Source: Nymphaea colorata | Taxonomy: Eukaryota; Streptophyta; Magnoliopsida; Nymphaeales; Nymphaeaceae | NCBI RefSeq assembly: GCF_008831285.2 | Contig: NC_045144.1 | Coordinates: forward strand, 15,115,858 to 15,179,857 | Direction of reading: 5' to 3' | DNA: 64,000 nucleotides | Shown: positions 46,067 to 59,778 of the stretch, in pieces | Layout of the letters: each line of letters opens with the position of its first letter | How positions within the stretch are numbered: position 1 is the stretch's first letter | Notes under the pieces: generated by a model | What the model saw: only the letters and a program-made list of their open reading frames with translations | What the model was told of the DNA's origin: nothing | Databases searched by the model: none | Program-made: the position numbers and the translations under genes

Positions 46067-46772
46067 TTCAACACTTTCTGCATCATCCTTATCCTTCAGT
46101 GAAAGTCTCATTTCAGAAAGTTACAGTTGAATTGTTCTAATATATCATTAAGCAGCTTGTTAGTTTGACACCTTGTTTGTTGTTTAATGAATTTGACTTG
46201 TACAATTCTTTAAATGAAATTTATGTGTATGGGATTTTTGCTTCTGCTTGGATTTCTCTTTCCAATCCATTTGAATGCTGTGCTTATGATTTTCCTATTT
46301 TTCTAAGACGATAATGAAGTTGTTCAAGTTCCTGGCTTGGTCTGTCACAGAGGGAAGAGATCAATAGGGGCCTCTCTAAACTTAAGGAAGACTTGTTTCA
46401 TCAGGTTAGGTGCAATTGCTGTTGGTTGTATGCTTCACTTGCACTTCCAGGATTGCTAGGTTATTTTCTGAGTTTTGAACCTAACTTGTGTTTTTTTTTT
46501 ATGCCCGGTGGTAAATTGCATATCTTCATTTTTCTAGAAGTTCTTGGCTGGTCATGTGGAAGGTGCTATTATTGCCATAGATGAATGTACTCTTGCATCT
46601 TATTTCAATTGTCGGTTTTAGTTTATGTTGGCCAATTTTCTGATTGTTTAAAACTATGAGTGTTTATCTTACTCATTTAACTGCTGATATGAACATGTCC
46701 CCATTCGTACAACATTCTGGATCTATAACTATATATCTTCTTGTTTGTGTGAACTATATTTCAATTGTCAAC
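46067..46772. other. Intergenic with two exon-like fragments
   Basis: Plus-strand stretches at about 46352-46402 (REEINRGLSKLKEDLFHQ, followed by a GTTAGG donor-like site) and 46539-46600 (KFLAGHVEGAIIAIDECTLA, preceded by TTTCTAG) look like two exons of a decayed gene. I cannot name the family. Confidence 0.3.
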
Positions 46773-46949
46773 CAGGGCCGAGCTAGAAAAATCTAGCTAA
46801 AAGGTGCTAGGTATAAAAAATTTAAATTTTTAAGAGGCACCAATGTAGATGAAAAAAATTGCTTTAAAATATCAACACAAAAATAAAAGTTTGTTTTGAA
46901 TAATCCGTGTATGGACAATTGCCCACACTGCCTCGGGCCTCGGCTCCTA
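46773..46949. mobile_element. hAT-like MITE, family B, copy 2
   Basis: Left end CAGGGCCGAGCTAG, right end (minus strand) TAGGAGCCGAGGCCC. Flanks TTGTCAAC (46765-46772) and TTGCCAAC (46950-46957) form an 8-bp TSD with one mismatch. The interior shares TGCCCACAC-like motifs with the other copies. Confidence 0.75.
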
Positions 46950-47001
46950 TTGCCAACAACACGCTTAACAAAATACTAATTAACTTGTTGAAGTATGCCA
47001 T

Positions 47002-47307
47002 TAGACCTGGGCAGTGGGTCGGGTACCCATTGGGTACCCAGTACTTGGCCCGATCGGGCCCAGGTTTGAAAAAATCGGCTCAGGTTGATTCGATAACTTT
47101 TAAATATTATTTTTATTTTATTAATAATATATTTTTATTATTAAAATATATTTTATATTAAAAAAATTTATTTTATATTTAAAAAAATTATTTTTTTATT
47201 GTAACCTAGTCGTACTTGAGCTTGGATTTCCCATGCTAGGGTTTCAGATATCGGGCCAGCCCGTACCCGGCTCTTATTAGGTGGAGCCGGCCCAATGCGA
47301 AGGCCTA
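47002..47307. mobile_element. hAT-like MITE, family C
   Basis: Left end TAGACCTGGGCAGTGGGTCG, right end on the minus strand TAGGCCTTCGCATTGGGCCG. Subterminal GGGTACCC and CCCGTACCC motifs, GGCCCGAT, and a highly AT-rich centre. No TSD is evident. Confidence 0.6.
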
Positions 47308-51200
<3,893 letters not shown>

Positions 51201-52322
51201 TCAACAATCTACCCAGGAAAATGCTTCTACATCCATCTCCAGATTCAATAACTCAGTAGATATGTCATCATCTTCTTTCTGCCCATCATCAAGAAAACAA
51301 CCACCATCATGGAGTTCTTCCAACTCCATTCTGTCCAAACACATACTGAAATCATTAGCAAATAATGGTCCTGCAAAGGCCGCAATGTCATCCGTAGGGA
51401 GGGGAATGGTGAGACAATGATCAAACCCATTCAAGCTCATCGCCTCAGTTGCAGAACTATCTTTGTCCCTTCGACCCTTCAACAAAATGTCGTCCATATT
51501 TTTCTTAGTCTTACTGAAGAAATTCCTTGAAGAACCGGGCTCTCCCGCAAAGTCACAGGTGGCAGAGGGGTCAAGAACAGAGGAAGGCGAAGAAAGCCCA
51601 ACATGGTGGTTGTCATCTTCAGAAACGGATGACAGGGATGCTTCTGAAGATGAAGTCTCCATAGGCGCAGTCTTGGAGGCAGTGGCCGCCCTCCGCTTTT
51701 TGCTGGTAAAGATGGCGGAGGTATGCCCTTCCAACATCTCCCTCGACGCCCTCTCGTAGGCTATCGCAGCTTCCTCCGCAGTACTGTACGTGCCAAGCCA
51801 GATCCTCACTCCCCTAACTGGATCCCTGATCTCCGCTGCCCACTTACCCCACCTGCGCTGCCTCACTCCCTTGTATTTCCTGGACTTGCCGTTTTCCGGC
51901 GGAAGGCAGTTGGACGTCTTAGTAGCCGACCCGATACCTTCTTTTGGATTCTTGGTGTAGGCATTGCAGCTCTTTGATGTCTTCTTCCTGGAAGTGCTAT
52001 TCACAGAGCTCTCCGTATCCAAGGATGAGGCAGCAAAACAAGAGGAGGGAAAGGGGACTATAATCTCCTGAAGCAGCTTCTTCCGAACGGAATAGCTGCT
52101 GCCGAGCACAGGAGAGCGCCTCCTCCGGCAGCAACCGTCATCGTCGTCATCGCTCGAAGAATCTGTAGCATCAGGGTCGTCACAGATTATCCTGATCTTC
52201 CTCACTGGTTCTCGCACCTCAGAAACATAAGGGTGCCTAAAACCCTTGTTTGCTTTCACCCTTTTCCCTAGAAACTTCTCTTGATTGAGGATTCGCCTCT
52301 CAAGACCCAGCATCATCCCCAC
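51201..52322 (-). CDS. CRF-type AP2/ERF transcription factor (cytokinin response factor-like, ERF group VI)
   Basis: Single uninterrupted CDS of 373 residues. One AP2/ERF domain spans residues 149-205 ([40 protein letters not shown]). The Ala and Asp in WAAEIRD are those that mark the ERF rather than the DREB class. Near the N-terminus, residues 38-60 ([20 protein letters not shown], then an Asp run) match the CRF domain found upstream of AP2 in cytokinin response factors. The C-terminal part is Ser/Asp/Glu-rich, with acidic patches typical of an activation region. Family proteins act in the nucleus downstream of cytokinin signalling and bind GCC-box-like sites. Start chosen at 52322: first ATG of this frame, in an AGTGGGGATG context, giving a full CRF domain. 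An oddity is the CCRRRRS cluster after the acidic run. Confidence 0.94.
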   Translation of the reverse strand: MGMMLGLERRILNQEKFLGKRVKANKGFRHPYVSEVREPVRKIRIICDDPDATDSSSDDDDDGCCRRRRSPVLGSSYSVRKKLLQEIIVPFPSSCFAASSLDTESSVNSTSRKKTSKSCNAYTKNPKEGIGSATKTSNCLPPENGKSRKYKGVRQRRWGKWAAEIRDPVRGVRIWLGTYSTAEEAAIAYERASREMLEGHTSAIFTSKKRRAATASKTAPMETSSSEASLSSVSEDDNHHVGLSSPSSVLDPSATCDFAGEPGSSRNFFSKTKKNMDDILLKGRRDKDSSATEAMSLNGFDHCLTIPLPTDDIAAFAGPLFANDFSMCLDRMELEELHDGGCFLDDGQKEDDDISTELLNLEMDVEAFSWVDC

Positions 52323-53200
52323 TTCTCAAATTGCAAAAGAAAAAAGTCCGAAAACAAAAATCAAGAAGAAGAAGAAAAAGAAGAAGGATGGCAGTGCTAT
52401 TACGTAAGCACGCTTCTGAAGAACAAAAATAAAAAAGAATGGAGAGGCAATATCAATCTGCACCCACTGCTTGCAACCCCAGCAACAATCCTAGAAAAGG
52501 AAACACAGCTGGTTCAGATCTCCAACAGATTTAGCCCGTAACTAAGAAAGAAAAAAGGAGGAAAAAGGTGGAGAGAAAATATGGAAGAAAGGCGACAAAA
52601 GACTGAGAAGCTCTCACCGCTTTGAAGCTAAACGCATTCCCTCGCGAACTGGATCGATGCGTAACATGCGTAAGAAGACCAACAAGAAGAAGACAGCAGC
52701 GAGAGAAGAAGAGTAACCCCAAATTTCAGCGCCAGCCGACATAAATCCCTTTATTCTCTCCTTCTAAAATAGCCGGAATCGAAACCTAAACTTTCCAAAA
52801 CTGCACTCAACTTTCCCTTTCTGCCTTTCTCCAAACTCCCAGTAGAAGAAGGAACAGAACAGACAGAAACCAAAATGGAAAGTCTGGGAAAGAAGGAAAA
52901 TGGAAAGATGGGTCTTATAACCTACTGCTTAGATGGAGGCTGTGTGCGTGCAGAGGCCAAGGGAGAGACGGAAAGTCGTCGCCTTAAGAAGAGGAGGAGG
53001 AGTCTGTGGCTGGAAAGCGTCCGAAGGAGGAATTTCTTCCGCTCCTTCTGATTATGAGAAGAGAGACTCCGCAGAAGATGGAAGCAACCCTGCAACAGAA
53101 AAAACAAGAACAAAGAAGCTTTTTAGGGAGAGAGAGACCACTACCAACTACCATGTTGAGAAAGAGAGAAAGAAGAAGTGATGCTGACGGACATGAAAAG
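52323..53200 (-). promoter_or_regulatory. 5' leader of the CRF gene with upstream ORFs and a possible intron
   Basis: The minus strand upstream of 52322 is pyrimidine-rich and contains two upstream ORFs (52722-52531, 63 codons, and 53113-52922, 63 codons). A donor-like CG|GTGAGAGC near 52617 and an acceptor-like TTTGAG|AAGTGGGG just before the ATG would allow a leader intron that removes the end of the first uORF. No TATA box was fixed. Confidence 0.4.
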
Positions 53201-54193
53201 AAACAAATGAAAGAATAAGAAGATGAAACGAAAGAAGGAGAGAATTAGAGCTCTCAAGTACGTACCTTTTTGCTTCCTCTGCTCTCCCACCTTCTCCAGG
53301 CGACGACGGGCCTTCTCTCTCCTCCCTCCCTCTGTGTGGCCTAAAACCCTTCCCTCACCCGTTTTCCTTTCTCAGTCTCGTCTTCTTATCCCCTCTCTTG
53401 CTCCCCTCATCTGTTGCCTTGTTGGCACACAATCACCGAGGCGGTCAAACCATTTCACCATCGAGTAGGGCCTAATGAAGTGAATTTTTCCAAAATGGTG
53501 CTCGCGGGCGGGTTCCTTTCTGCAATATCATACATACTTTGTCTCCATGACGGCACGATCTTTCCTGAGTCTCTCAAATTCCCAATGTCAATTTAACCGC
53601 ATAAAAGAATTCCTCTGTTTTGTATGGAACCACTTTTTTTTTAATGTTTGTTTAAATAAAACGAACATAAAAACCATACTCTTCCATGATGGATCTACGG
53701 TACATTCTTTAATTCAGGTGTTTATTAGAAAATAACACGTTAGAGCAGGACAATAACATTCAACCCCTTAAATTTAAATTATCTGCCACCCTGTTGTGTT
53801 GTGCCCCTAAAAGCCATTCATGCTTCTATTTTTTAGCTAAGTTCGACACAAATGCATTCCACTCTATGATGAAGTTGTAAAAAAAAAATGTTGCTGACCA
53901 CACCCTTTACATGCTTATATAATAAATACAATTTACATAGCTTATACTGATTTCTCAAACCCTTAGCGTGGAGATGCATAGCGATCTTGAGGTATCCGCC
54001 AAAGGAAAACTCCAAAGCACACTTTCAAACGATTGCATTTTAAGTATGAGATCGAGGATCGATGTTTTACAAACATAACATGTAGTACTAATAGTACTAT
54101 GTAACATAGGGGCGAAAGAAGAGACGAGTGTCCTCGATTCAGGAGTATAATTATGTCATATCAAGTGTAACTTAGACCTGATATAGTATACAA
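53201..54193. other. Intergenic, upstream of the CRF gene
   Basis: Contains a CT/GA-rich part (53200-53410) that may belong to the CRF promoter, then AT-rich sequence without recognisable features. Confidence 0.45.
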
Positions 54194-54380
54194 CAGGTGC
54201 GGAGATACATGACAGCTAGTGTGGGCCAGTGCCCACACCAGCCCATGAAAAATCTCATTGAAAGAGCTTGTAATCACATTGTGATGATTCAAATACTACA
54301 TAGAATGTCCACATCAAACTCAAACTTATGACTCAAGTGCCCATTAATAAAAAAAAAAAAAAATTCTAACTCTACCATTG
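54194..54380. mobile_element. hAT-like MITE, family B, copy 3
   Basis: Left end CAGGTGCGGAGATAC, right end (minus strand) CAATGGTAGAGTTAG. Flanks GTATACAA (54186-54193) and GTGTACAA (54381-54388) form an 8-bp TSD with one mismatch. Interior motif GGGCCAGTGCCCACACC is shared with the other copies in part. Confidence 0.78.
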
Positions 54381-55164
54381 GTGTACAAGCATAACTTACC
54401 TTACAAACATGAAAAGGTGTCTTCCACGGGAAAGAAATTCTACTTACATACTTAAAATAAAAAGTGAAATGTGGATATGATCACATGCAACGAAATAAAG
54501 CTTTTACAGTTTTTCTTAAGAGAGATTTGTTCTCAAAAATAGAATTCAAATCTTGTGATCACCTTAATGATAAGTTTCAGATTAACAAAAATTTATTTAT
54601 CTTAATTAACCATCAAAGTGTTGAGAGTAATTTAAGTGGTCATTCCTTATTCCAATAAAATTGTGCATGTTGTAGGTAACATATATTTGTTTTTTGTTTT
54701 ATGTTTATACAATTTTCAAACAACGTAAGGAAAATAGCTTCCATGCCAAGAAAATAGTGAATAACTCCTAGATCTCTAATTGAAAAATACAGCCATGTTC
54801 ATTGTCAAGTTGTTGCATCACAATATGGGAGGACCTTGTACGAAAAATATAATCAACCTATACATGGATATAAGGTTCACGCTTCCTAGTGAGCCTAATT
54901 AACTATGGTTGTGTTTGAGTTCCATTGAGATAATTCACGGATCTGAGATCCATGGTGATCATTGGTAGATTTAATTTAAGGTCAGACCCTTCCCCCCACC
55001 CCCAGCCTCAAATCCACGGTTTTCAATGCAGCCTTGAATCTAACTGGTTGCCAACCCTAGGAACCAACAATAATGATGCACCCAAATGATCAAATGGGTC
55101 TTCATTTTATCCGTTACCTAAGTAGTCCGATATACATTTACCAATTTCTCTCTCTCTCTCTCTC

Positions 55165-55231
<67 letters not shown>

Positions 55232-55902
55232 AATTTCTCTCTCTCTCTCTCTTTATATATATATATATATATATATACACGCGTAAGAAAGGCACCTTAA
55301 TCATTTTGCATATACAAAAGCGCCACTGATGTTCTTTTGGTAGGCATACATTGAGTATCATCGCAAAGTGGGTGGATGGGAGATAACAAAATGCATTTAA
55401 AGGTCTGGCCAAAAACGAATTTGGTAGATTGGATCACATAAGGCAAATGAAGCCTTCAAACGAGGTGATCTGGGCCATTTAAATGAGTCTGACTATGAAT
55501 CATGCTAGATCATACGTAAAGTTCACTGTGCATAATAGAAGTAAGTCAATTGTGAGGTTTTTCCTCTTTGACATGTTCGATAATATATATTTGTGTGTGT
55601 ACGCATTTTTGCAGTTCATCTCGTTCAGATCCAATGAATTATTTAATTTGTAATCCGTTTTTTTTCCTTTGTAGTGTGATTGCTATAAAATAATTAATTT
55701 GTGTAATATTTTCCGCAAAAGGTTCATCCATCTATAGAAACGCAGCTCTCGGCATGATGCGAGCTCGGAGAGGAACATCTCTTCATATCCTTTAAATTCT
55801 CCCGTTCTGACATTCATGGACACAAGTTTTTCATTGAGAATGGGCAGCGGTCCGCTAGAGTTCCATCATGCTTTATATAATGGGAAATGGATGCGGTATA
55901 AT
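54381..55902. other. Intergenic with microsatellites
   Basis: No gene supported; holds the compound microsatellite at 55149-55277. Confidence 0.5.
55149..55277. repeat. Duplicated compound (CT)n-(AT)n microsatellite
   Basis: CT tract (55149-55167), AT tract (55170-55229), then ACCAATTTCTCTCT again and a second CT-AT pair to 55277. The phrase ACCAATTTCTCTC occurs before both CT tracts, so the whole unit was duplicated. Confidence 0.92.
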
Positions 55903-56730
55903 CTATGTCACCTGAGTGCAGGGTATGCGGGTGCCGGCACGGCACATCTCAAAAAATTTAGGTGCAGCTGTGTGGGAAGAGTATTTTATTATTATTATTA
56001 ATTTTTTATTATTATTATTATCTTCTTTTTATGTTTTACCTTCAAAGTTCAAAATAAAAAATTTCAAATTCGAAATTCAAAATAAAAATTTCAAATATAA
56101 CAAATTTAAAATTAGATAGTCAAATGCACATACACTTGAATAACACAATTACACAAGTACACATTAATTTACACAACCTGATTCATATACAAAAATCAAA
56201 ATTAATTTAGTTAGTCTCCACTCCAATAGTTTTGAAAGTTTGAAGACCAAGAAAAAAAGCATTCCAATAAAATCAATCTGATGTTAAGTAGCTAAAATTA
56301 GTTACATTATTAGGAAAAAACTAAAAGAACATACAAGTTCGCCATTTATTTTATATTGTATAACAAATGTCAACTAAAAGTAGTTTAAAATTCAGTAACA
56401 GAACATCGACAAAATTTTCTAACATATATTGCAAAGCACATCTAGGAGGAGCGAGGAAGACGCATGCGAGAGACAAGGGGAGAGGTCGACGCGGGTTGTT
56501 GACTTTGTTAAAAATTAAAAAAAAACCCAAAAAATTGGACGAAAATAGACCGACTCGCATTTGACCGCACCCGACTCGGGTGCGAGTCGAAAAAGGACAA
56601 TTTTAGTCGGGTGCGGTCAGCCGCACCCGACTCTTGTTTGATTGTTTTGGGTGCGCACCGAAGGTGCACCCGCACCCGCACCGCGTCGACGTGGGTGCGA
56701 GGCCAAACAGGGCGCACCCTGGTGACTTAG
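55903..56730. mobile_element. Family D hAT-like element with perfect 8-bp TSD
   Basis: Left end CTATGTCACCTGAGTGCAGG, right end on the minus strand CTAAGTCACCAGGGTGCGCC, so the termini are inverted repeats. GGTATAAT occurs directly outside on both sides (55895-55902 and 56731-56738), a perfect 8-bp TSD. Subterminal regions are rich in GGGTGC/GCACCC motifs; the left interior holds ATT repeats. At 828 bp it is the longest and best-preserved member of the family; no transposase is encoded. Confidence 0.82.
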
Positions 56731-56862
56731 GGTATAATCTTAAACCTAACGTGCATACACAATCTATATTTCTCCTCACTGCAAAACACGAGCACAGTGA
56801 TTTTCTGAAAGACAAAGAAAACGTATTTGGTATGGATTCAATTGATACCAAATTAACGTGGT

Positions 56863-57303
56863 TAGGGATGTCAATGCATTGGATAAATCAGTTATACTCT
56901 TAACCATATCCAGTTTATCATATATTCATACACTCAGATTCGAATACAAATGAAAAGAGTCATATGCAAATCAGAATCTGAAATCCAATTTCACAAGCCA
57001 AATCTGATTTTTTTTCATTCACTTCCGATTCCAAATATGAATTTGAACTGAATTCAGCTAGTTTTCAAAATGTAAGAAGGTTGGATATAGGATATTTATT
57101 TAAAACTAAATCAAAACCAAATTTGAATATGAATCCGATTGAATATTTATATATATTTGAATCCGAATCCGACTGGGTGTTGTTTCTTAGGTCCCTATCT
57201 GATCCAATTTCTTAATCAGAATTTTAATTTTTTTTCTACTCCCATTTTTTTCGGAACAATTACGTGAGATATCTAATTCAAATTAGATGTATTGGCATCC
57301 CTA
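56863..57303. mobile_element. hAT-like MITE, family A, copy 3 (best ends)
   Basis: Left TIR TAGGGATGTCAATGCATT and right end ATTGGCATCCCTA are near-perfect inverted repeats. Same AT-rich interior as the copies at 7825 and 38960 (CATATTTATA-like, GAATCTGAAATCC, TTTTCAAAATGTAAGAAG). Flanking 8-mers AACGTGGT and ACAGTGAT agree at five of eight positions, a possibly decayed TSD. Confidence 0.8.
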
Positions 57304-59778
57304 ACAGTGATAAGAATTCACATGTTTGGGATCCCAGTTGGGTAATGCTAATAAACTTTGTCTCTTTTTAACTTCTTAGTACCAGCTGACTTCTTTGGGA
57401 TCAAGAGAACATTTGGGTACTCGATTTTACATGTTTTTAGTGACCACACTGCCAAGTGCAGTGAGGCGTATATTGTTATTTTGATTAGGCAGCTCAAGCG
57501 AACTCATTATGCTCTTTTTTATACAACACTCCGGACAAGAAGCTTTTGTTTTTACAACACTTTGGACACTTTCTTGCCTGATAGAAACCAGCTTCCACCT
57601 GATCATAAGGACCATCAGATGTAGCTTCCAGCCAATGGACGTTTATTCGACTCAGTGATGATCACGAGCATTTGGTCTGAGCCCAGCAGACTTCTTTTCT
57701 TGTCAACACAAAATGCCTGTTTCCTTATGAAGATGGTTCAGGCCAATTCATTTTCTTTTTTGAAAAGGGCATGGCCTTGAGTATCACATTAAAAGGAAAA
57801 GACATCAGTGTGCTGCCTTTTATACAGGGATTTTCTTGGAACAATTTCAGCAAACACTTTATTGAATCTTCATAAATAAAAATAGGTAAATTTCTTTTAA
57901 GTTTCAGGTGAGCAGGATGTTAACAACAGGTATTCAGGAAGAAGAAGTTGGTCCAGCTCGATACCGTAAAGAATTCTTGACTATTGCATGGGAACAGATT
58001 GATCTTGGAAACATTTATCCCTTCCAATATTTTTTTACAACCACTACCCAGAAAAGAGGCCCAAATGCTCTCATGTTCCCCTTGCATATGGAGTCTTAGG
58101 TGCATCAAGAGGACTTAGGTGGGCAGTGGACCACCTTTAGCTCGAAAGAGCACCCATACCTTTTGCAATACAAAGGAATAACACCCATGAAAATCGAAGC
58201 AGACACACACGGACTACAAATCACCCACTCCGACCATCTATCCTACACCCCTTGAGGCAGGTAAACTTCTTCCATGTAAGCTCCTTCCACTCAACATTTC
58301 TTCTTTTTTTTTTTTACCAAAAGTTTTCTATTAGAGGCAATTGTTTTTCCTCTAATTCTATAAAAGGCTTTTATTTTTAAGTTCCATGTATAAGCATGGA
58401 AGCAAAATTTGATGGAAAAGATACCCATTTCTATGAAATAATGCTAGGAAAAAATTGAACTCAAATCACAGACATTTTTCCTTTTATGAAGGGTGACAAA
58501 CATTTGATGTCTAAAAGATAACTTAAGGATTACAAAAAAAAAAAAAAAAAAAAACCCATTTCTATGAAATAATGCGAGAAAAAAATTGAACTCAAATCAC
58601 AGACATTTTTCCTTTTATGAACGGTGACAAAAATTTGATGTCTAAGAGATAACTTAAGGATTACAAAAAAAAAAACACAACTGCACGTGATATCCTCAGA
58701 CCTCCATTGGGAACCTATTGTTTGTATTCTTGAACTTAAGAAACGTGATCGACAGAAATTTAACCCCCAAGTGAGAAGTTTTTCAACCCTCAACCCCTCC
58801 ATACATTAGAAATACTTTTACCTGAAAATGAAATCCTTAAACTTCCTGATAGTTAATCTAGGATTTGGGTGAAATGCATAGTATTTATGGGGGGCCCATC
58901 ACATCATCAGTCCAACCCACACAAATACACACGGTTACCATACCTAGTAACGACTAACTTGTGTCACGGCCAGCTCTCATGAAATTCCAATTCTAATTAA
59001 GAAGTCCATGCTTTCCGATGAAAGCAAATGATCAATACCATCAAGATCAACTTACAATCAGTTTTAAGATGTTTTGTGGTAAGCAATTCAAATAAGTGTC
59101 AGCCACTTCTTAACTGTTCTGATTTAGAATGACCATGAATGACTGCTAAATGCTTTCCAGAACGCATCAACCCATTTTGACAACTAATCCAGCTAATCAC
59201 AAGCAAACATGAAAGCTGGTGGATATGAGATTGTTAAGAACAAGTCCACCCACTCGGATGTTACGGAAATTGCTGTAGAAAAACATATGAACAAAATCCT
59301 TCATTTCTTCCCACAAAAGGGGGTAAAGGTAGAAAGAAACCCATAGTTCAACTACTAAAGCTCGTGGCAAAGCCTCCCAGGGTTTCCACACGTTCTTGAT
59401 GCTTGAAAGTTTCAGATGCCATAACTGTGATACTTGTGATCAAGCTACAAGAGATTACAGAGGTAAACTGGGAGAGGAACCTCATAGCAACTAAAAACAG
59501 GTAGTGTAGACTCGAAAGCTCAGCAGACTGGCGTCCCGTCCAGGCTTTTCCATGCTATGTGTCCAACTTGAACTGAATGCTGACCTCGCATTTGTTATGC
59601 AACAGATGCTTAAAATAGATCATCGTGTACGGAATACACAGGAATGCCAAAATTGCAAGAGGACAACAGAAGCTATACTACTTTACAAAGGTCAGCTCAA
59701 GCTAACAAGCCTGTCATGTAGCTGCTTCAGTTACCAGTGCATGTAGAAGTTTGTACACCAATCTGACCATTTAACATC
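57304..59778. other. Intergenic and 3' flank of the PQBP1 gene
   Basis: No gene supported. A plus-strand ORF at 57358-57624 has no recognised domain. Poly(A)-linked tandem repeat at 58424-58675. Confidence 0.5.
58424..58675. repeat. 131-bp tandem duplication, each copy ending in poly(A)
   Basis: Copy 1 (58424-58554) and copy 2 (58555-58675) both start CCCATTTCTATGAAATAATG and end AACTTAAGGATTAC followed by a poly(A) run (about 21 and 11 A). They differ at only a handful of positions apart from tail length. Confidence 0.95.

Noticed and set aside
57908-58108. Overlapping 62-63-codon ORFs on both strands
   Set aside because: No family resemblance; the plus frame looked coding-like but could not be tied to any gene.
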